A stretch of DNA of 17,280 nucleotides from JABDLF01 sp041609715 (lineage in GTDB: Bacteria; Pseudomonadota; Gammaproteobacteria; Steroidobacterales; JABDLF01), in contig JBFIQI010000042.1 in the NCBI GenBank assembly GCA_041609715.1, positions 1 to 17,280 of the forward strand, written 5' to 3'. Shown in pieces: positions 14,925 through 17,280 of this stretch. How positions within the stretch are numbered: position 1 is the first letter of the stretch; every line of letters starts with the position of its first letter. The notes beneath the pieces were generated by a model that saw only the letters and a list, made by a program, of their open reading frames with translations, had not been told where the DNA came from and searched no databases. Position numbers and translations under genes: made by a program.

Positions 14925-16043
14925 TTGGCGGATTCAAATAAAACCGAGAAACCGTCTGGCATTGGCGAGCTGCGCGCCAAAATAGACGAGCTGGATGGCA
15001 AGATACAGACGCTGATCAATGAGCGTGCGGGACTGGCCAGGCAGATGGCGGAGGCCAAGCGAGACCAACCCCGGAGTATCGATTTTTATCGACCCGAGCG
15101 AGAGGCGCAGGTGTTGCGCCGTGTCCTGGAGCGCAATCAGGGTCCACTGCGCGACGAAGAAATGCTGCGCCTGTTTCGCGAGATCATGTCCGCCTGCCTG
15201 GCTCAGCAGGAACCCTTAAAGGTGGCCTTTCTCGGGCCGGAAGGCACCTTCACCCAGGCGGCGGTGCAAAAACATTTCGGCCATTCTGTGCGGGCACTTT
15301 CCCTGGCCAGCATTCCGGAGGTTTTCAACGAGGTCGAGACCGGGGTTGCCGATTTCGGTATCGTGCCCATCGAAAATTCCACCGAGGGTACGGTGAGTAA
15401 TACGCTGGATATGTTCATGAGCTCGCCGCTGATGATCTGCGGTGAGGTGGAATTGCGGATTCGCCAACACCTGCTTACCGCAGCGACGGACCTCTCGCAC
15501 ATTCGCAAAGTGTATTCGCACCAGCAGTCCTTGGCTCAATGTCGGGCCTGGCTGCGGGAGACGCTGCCAGATGTGGAGTGCGTCGCAGTCAGCAGCAATG
15601 CGGAAGGGGCGCGTCGCGCGCGGGACGAGGAGGGTGCTGCCGCCATCGCCGGGGAGGCGGCTGCCGAGATTTACCAGTTGCAGAGGCTGGTTTCCAATAT
15701 CGAGGACCGCCCGGACAATACGACCCGTTTTCTCGTCATCGGGCGGGAAATATTCGCACCCAGCGGGCATGACAAGACTTCCCTGATGCTGTCTGCCGAT
15801 AATCGACCAGGGGCCCTGCAGCACCTGCTCGATCCTTTCGCCAGACACAACATCAGCATGACCAAAATCGAGTCACGGCCCTCGCGGCGCGGCAAGTGGG
15901 ACTACGTCTTCTTCATTGATATTGAAGGTCATGCCGAGGAGGACCGCCTCAAGCCCGCTTTGTCAGAGCTTGAGCAAGCAGCTTCGCTGTTTCGAGTATT
16001 GGGGGCTTATCCGAGCGCAGTTCATGATGTCATTGATGACTAA
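14925..16043 (+). CDS. pheA: Bifunctional chorismate mutase/prephenate dehydratase (P-protein)
   Basis: PheA converts chorismate to prephenate and then to phenylpyruvate, the committed route to phenylalanine. The protein is 372 residues, normal for P-proteins. Seen: an N-terminal AroQ-type chorismate mutase at about 13-95 (ELRAKIDELDGKIQTLINER, with DFYRPERE, 53-60); a prephenate dehydratase domain at about 98-275 (VAFLGPEGTFTQAAV, GIVPIENSTEGTV) with the catalytic TRF at 267-269 in DNTTRFLVIG; and an ACT domain with RPGALQHLLDPFARH and ESRP (316-319), the phenylalanine-binding signature. The start is inferred to be TTG at 14925, four bases after the serA stop. No ATG or GTG lies in frame before the mutase domain, and the open frame further upstream is inside serA. 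Confidence 0.93.
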   Translation: MADSNKTEKPSGIGELRAKIDELDGKIQTLINERAGLARQMAEAKRDQPRSIDFYRPEREAQVLRRVLERNQGPLRDEEMLRLFREIMSACLAQQEPLKVAFLGPEGTFTQAAVQKHFGHSVRALSLASIPEVFNEVETGVADFGIVPIENSTEGTVSNTLDMFMSSPLMICGEVELRIRQHLLTAATDLSHIRKVYSHQQSLAQCRAWLRETLPDVECVAVSSNAEGARRARDEEGAAAIAGEAAAEIYQLQRLVSNIEDRPDNTTRFLVIGREIFAPSGHDKTSLMLSADNRPGALQHLLDPFARHNISMTKIESRPSRRGKWDYVFFIDIEGHAEEDRLKPALSELEQAASLFRVLGAYPSAVHDVIDD

Positions 16044-16055
16044 AGCAGATTGTCG

Positions 16056-16073
16056 AGGCCCTGAATCGGGCCT
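16056..16073 (+). other. Intercistronic hairpin between pheA and hisC
   Basis: AGGCCC (16056-16061) and GGGCCT (16068-16073) form a perfect 6-bp stem with loop TGAATC in the 55-base gap. It is followed by GGAAAATTC rather than a T-run, so it is not a standard terminator. It lies 13 bases before the hisC Shine-Dalgarno and could stabilise the upstream mRNA or tune expression. Confidence 0.4.
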
Positions 16074-16098
16074 GGAAAATTCACACAGGTAGGCAGTT

Positions 16099-17232
16099 TT
16101 GAGTCGCTCCTATAAAGAACTTGCGGTGTCTTCGATCCGTGCTTTGCAGCCTTATCAGCCAGGCAAACCCATCAGTGAGCTGGAGCGCGAATATGGCGTC
16201 AGCAACATCATCAAGCTGGCCTCTAACGAGAATCCCCTGGGTCCGCCGCCTGCTGCGCTGCGGGCACTACAGTCGAGCGCCCAGGACCTGGCGCTTTATC
16301 CAGACGGCAACGGCTATGAGCTAAAGCAGGCACTGGCGGCACGGCATGACGTTGCGCCAGATTCGATTACGCTGGGCAACGGCTCCAATGAAGTGCTTGT
16401 TTTGCTGGCCGAGGCGTTTCTGCAGCCGGGCTTGGAAGCGGTGTACTCACAGTATGCATTTGCAGCCTACCCGATAGCAGTGCAGTGCACCGGCGCCACG
16501 GCCCGGGTGGCCCCGGCTTTCGGTGCGGGAGCTGACATGCCGCTGGGGCATGACCTGAAAGCCATGAGCAAGCTGGTTAACGAGAAAACGCGGCTGATCT
16601 TCATTGCCAATCCCAACAATCCCACTGGTAGCTGGTTGCCGGCGACAGCTTTGCGATCGTTTCTCGAATCCTTGCCGGATCACGTCGTGGCGGTTGTAGA
16701 TGAAGCCTATTGGGACTATGTGGATGAGCCGGACTATCCGGATACGACGCAGTGGCTTGGAGAATTTCCCCACCTGGTTGTGACGCGGACATTTTCCAAG
16801 GCCTTCGGCCTTGCCGGGTTGCGTATCGGCTACAGTGTCAGCAGTGTGGAAATTGCAGATGTATTGAATCGCGTGCGACAGCCGTTCAATACCAGTATTC
16901 CCGCGCAAGACGCGGCGCTGGCAGCGCTTGGCGACAGCCAGCATTTACGGCAGTCGGTCGCGGTGAACAATAAGGGCCTGCAACTTCTCGGCGAAGGCCT
17001 CGACGCCATGGGCATCAAATGCCCACCGTCGGTCTGCAATTTTGTACTGGCGGATTTTGAAAGGCCGGTTGGCGAAATTTTCGAAGCGCTTTTGCGAGCA
17101 GGCATCATCGTGCGGCCGGTGGCGAATTACGGGCTCCCGAATCATCTGCGCATCAGCATAGGACTGAAGGAAGAGAACCAGCGCCTGCTCGAAGCACTTG
17201 GCTCGATCATCGCCCGGGGCACGCCGGCCTGA
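16099..17232 (+). CDS. hisC: Histidinol-phosphate/aromatic aminotransferase, HisC type
   Basis: A class I/II fold-type I PLP aminotransferase of 377 residues in the HisC family. HisC enzymes transaminate histidinol phosphate and often phenylpyruvate or hydroxyphenylpyruvate. Seen: IIKLASNENPLGPPP (37-51), LYPDGNGYELKQAL, GNGSNEVL (PLP phosphate region), NPNNPTG (171-177), DEAYWDY (201-207), Schiff-base Lys234 in TRTFSKAFGLAGLRIGY, and Arg242. The start is TTG at 16099, with AGGTAGG at 16087-16093 well placed. Position after pheA suggests a role in phenylalanine/tyrosine synthesis; in Pseudomonas the equivalent hisC2 is also separate from the his operon. Whether it is the only HisC in the genome cannot be seen here. 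Confidence 0.94.
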   Translation: MSRSYKELAVSSIRALQPYQPGKPISELEREYGVSNIIKLASNENPLGPPPAALRALQSSAQDLALYPDGNGYELKQALAARHDVAPDSITLGNGSNEVLVLLAEAFLQPGLEAVYSQYAFAAYPIAVQCTGATARVAPAFGAGADMPLGHDLKAMSKLVNEKTRLIFIANPNNPTGSWLPATALRSFLESLPDHVVAVVDEAYWDYVDEPDYPDTTQWLGEFPHLVVTRTFSKAFGLAGLRIGYSVSSVEIADVLNRVRQPFNTSIPAQDAALAALGDSQHLRQSVAVNNKGLQLLGEGLDAMGIKCPPSVCNFVLADFERPVGEIFEALLRAGIIVRPVANYGLPNHLRISIGLKEENQRLLEALGSIIARGTPA

Positions 17233-17256
17233 TACGCAGGCTGTCACTACATTTCC

Positions 17257-17280
17257 ATGAGCGCCCGATTTCTAGTAAAC
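17257..17280 (+). CDS. Start of a further gene, perhaps prephenate dehydrogenase (tyrA or tyrA-aroA)
   Basis: An ATG at 17257 opens a frame of eight codons (MSARFLVN) to the window end, 24 bases after hisC. Gammaproteobacteria with pheA-hisC usually have a tyrA-type or fused tyrA-aroA gene next, and Asn at the start of such proteins often precedes the first Rossmann strand. Too little is present to identify it, so the product name is inferred from gene order. Confidence 0.3.

Noticed and set aside
1..17280. Defence island, prophage, insertion sequence, integron, CRISPR array or tRNA
   Set aside because: All substantial frames are accounted for by housekeeping families, and I saw no transposase, integrase, regular direct-repeat array or cloverleaf-like sequence.

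Overview
The window is a dense, conventional chromosomal region of a gammaproteobacterium. It is moderately GC-rich by eye and holds 16 complete or partial protein genes, with almost no non-coding DNA outside one divergent promoter region. I see no tRNA, rRNA, CRISPR array, insertion sequence, phage gene or toxin cassette. The gammaproteobacterial assignment rests on three things: UbiG and GyrA are close to the E. coli and Pseudomonas proteins, MupP and a YciK-type reductase are present, and the order around gyrA (mtaD, ubiG, mupP and yciK on one side; serC, pheA and hisC on the other) is one I recall from Pseudomonas aeruginosa (PA3163-PA3173). The exact lineage cannot be read from the sequence. 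GTG and TTG starts and stop/start overlaps are common.

Layout. (1) Positions 2-3129, plus strand: scpA (5' end cut off), scpB, rluB and murI. These cover chromosome condensation (Smc partners), 23S rRNA pseudouridylation and D-glutamate supply for peptidoglycan. (2) Positions 3130-3200: a short convergent gap with an imperfect hairpin. (3) Positions 3201-9616, minus strand, transcribed right to left: a mechanosensitive channel (mscS family), an MTA/SAH deaminase-type amidohydrolase, ubiG, mupP, rmuC, a degenerate squalene/phytoene-synthase-like gene, and a YciK-type short-chain dehydrogenase. Gaps are at most 21 bases and two junctions overlap, so this looks like one operon. (4) Positions 9617-9997: the divergent mscS/gyrA regulatory region, with a candidate extended -10 and a nested stem structure in the gyrA leader. 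(5) Positions 9998-17280, plus strand: gyrA, serC, serA, pheA, hisC and the first codons of another gene, probably tyrA or a tyrA-aroA fusion.

How the genes work together. The right arm joins DNA gyrase A to a serine block (SerA makes 3-phosphohydroxypyruvate, SerC aminates it) and an aromatic block (PheA makes phenylpyruvate, the HisC-type aminotransferase can aminate it). The left operon mixes ubiquinone methylation (UbiG), MTA/SAH salvage, MurNAc-6-phosphate recycling (MupP), a nuclease-like protein (RmuC) and osmotic protection (MscS). murI and mupP, both peptidoglycan genes, lie on opposite sides of the convergent junction.

I found no convincing new multi-gene system. The most interesting points are the squalene-synthase-like protein that has lost the expected aspartate motifs (3972-4763), the structured gyrA leader, the serA insertion between serC and pheA with an apparently missing catalytic glutamate, and the absence of mtnA beside the deaminase gene.
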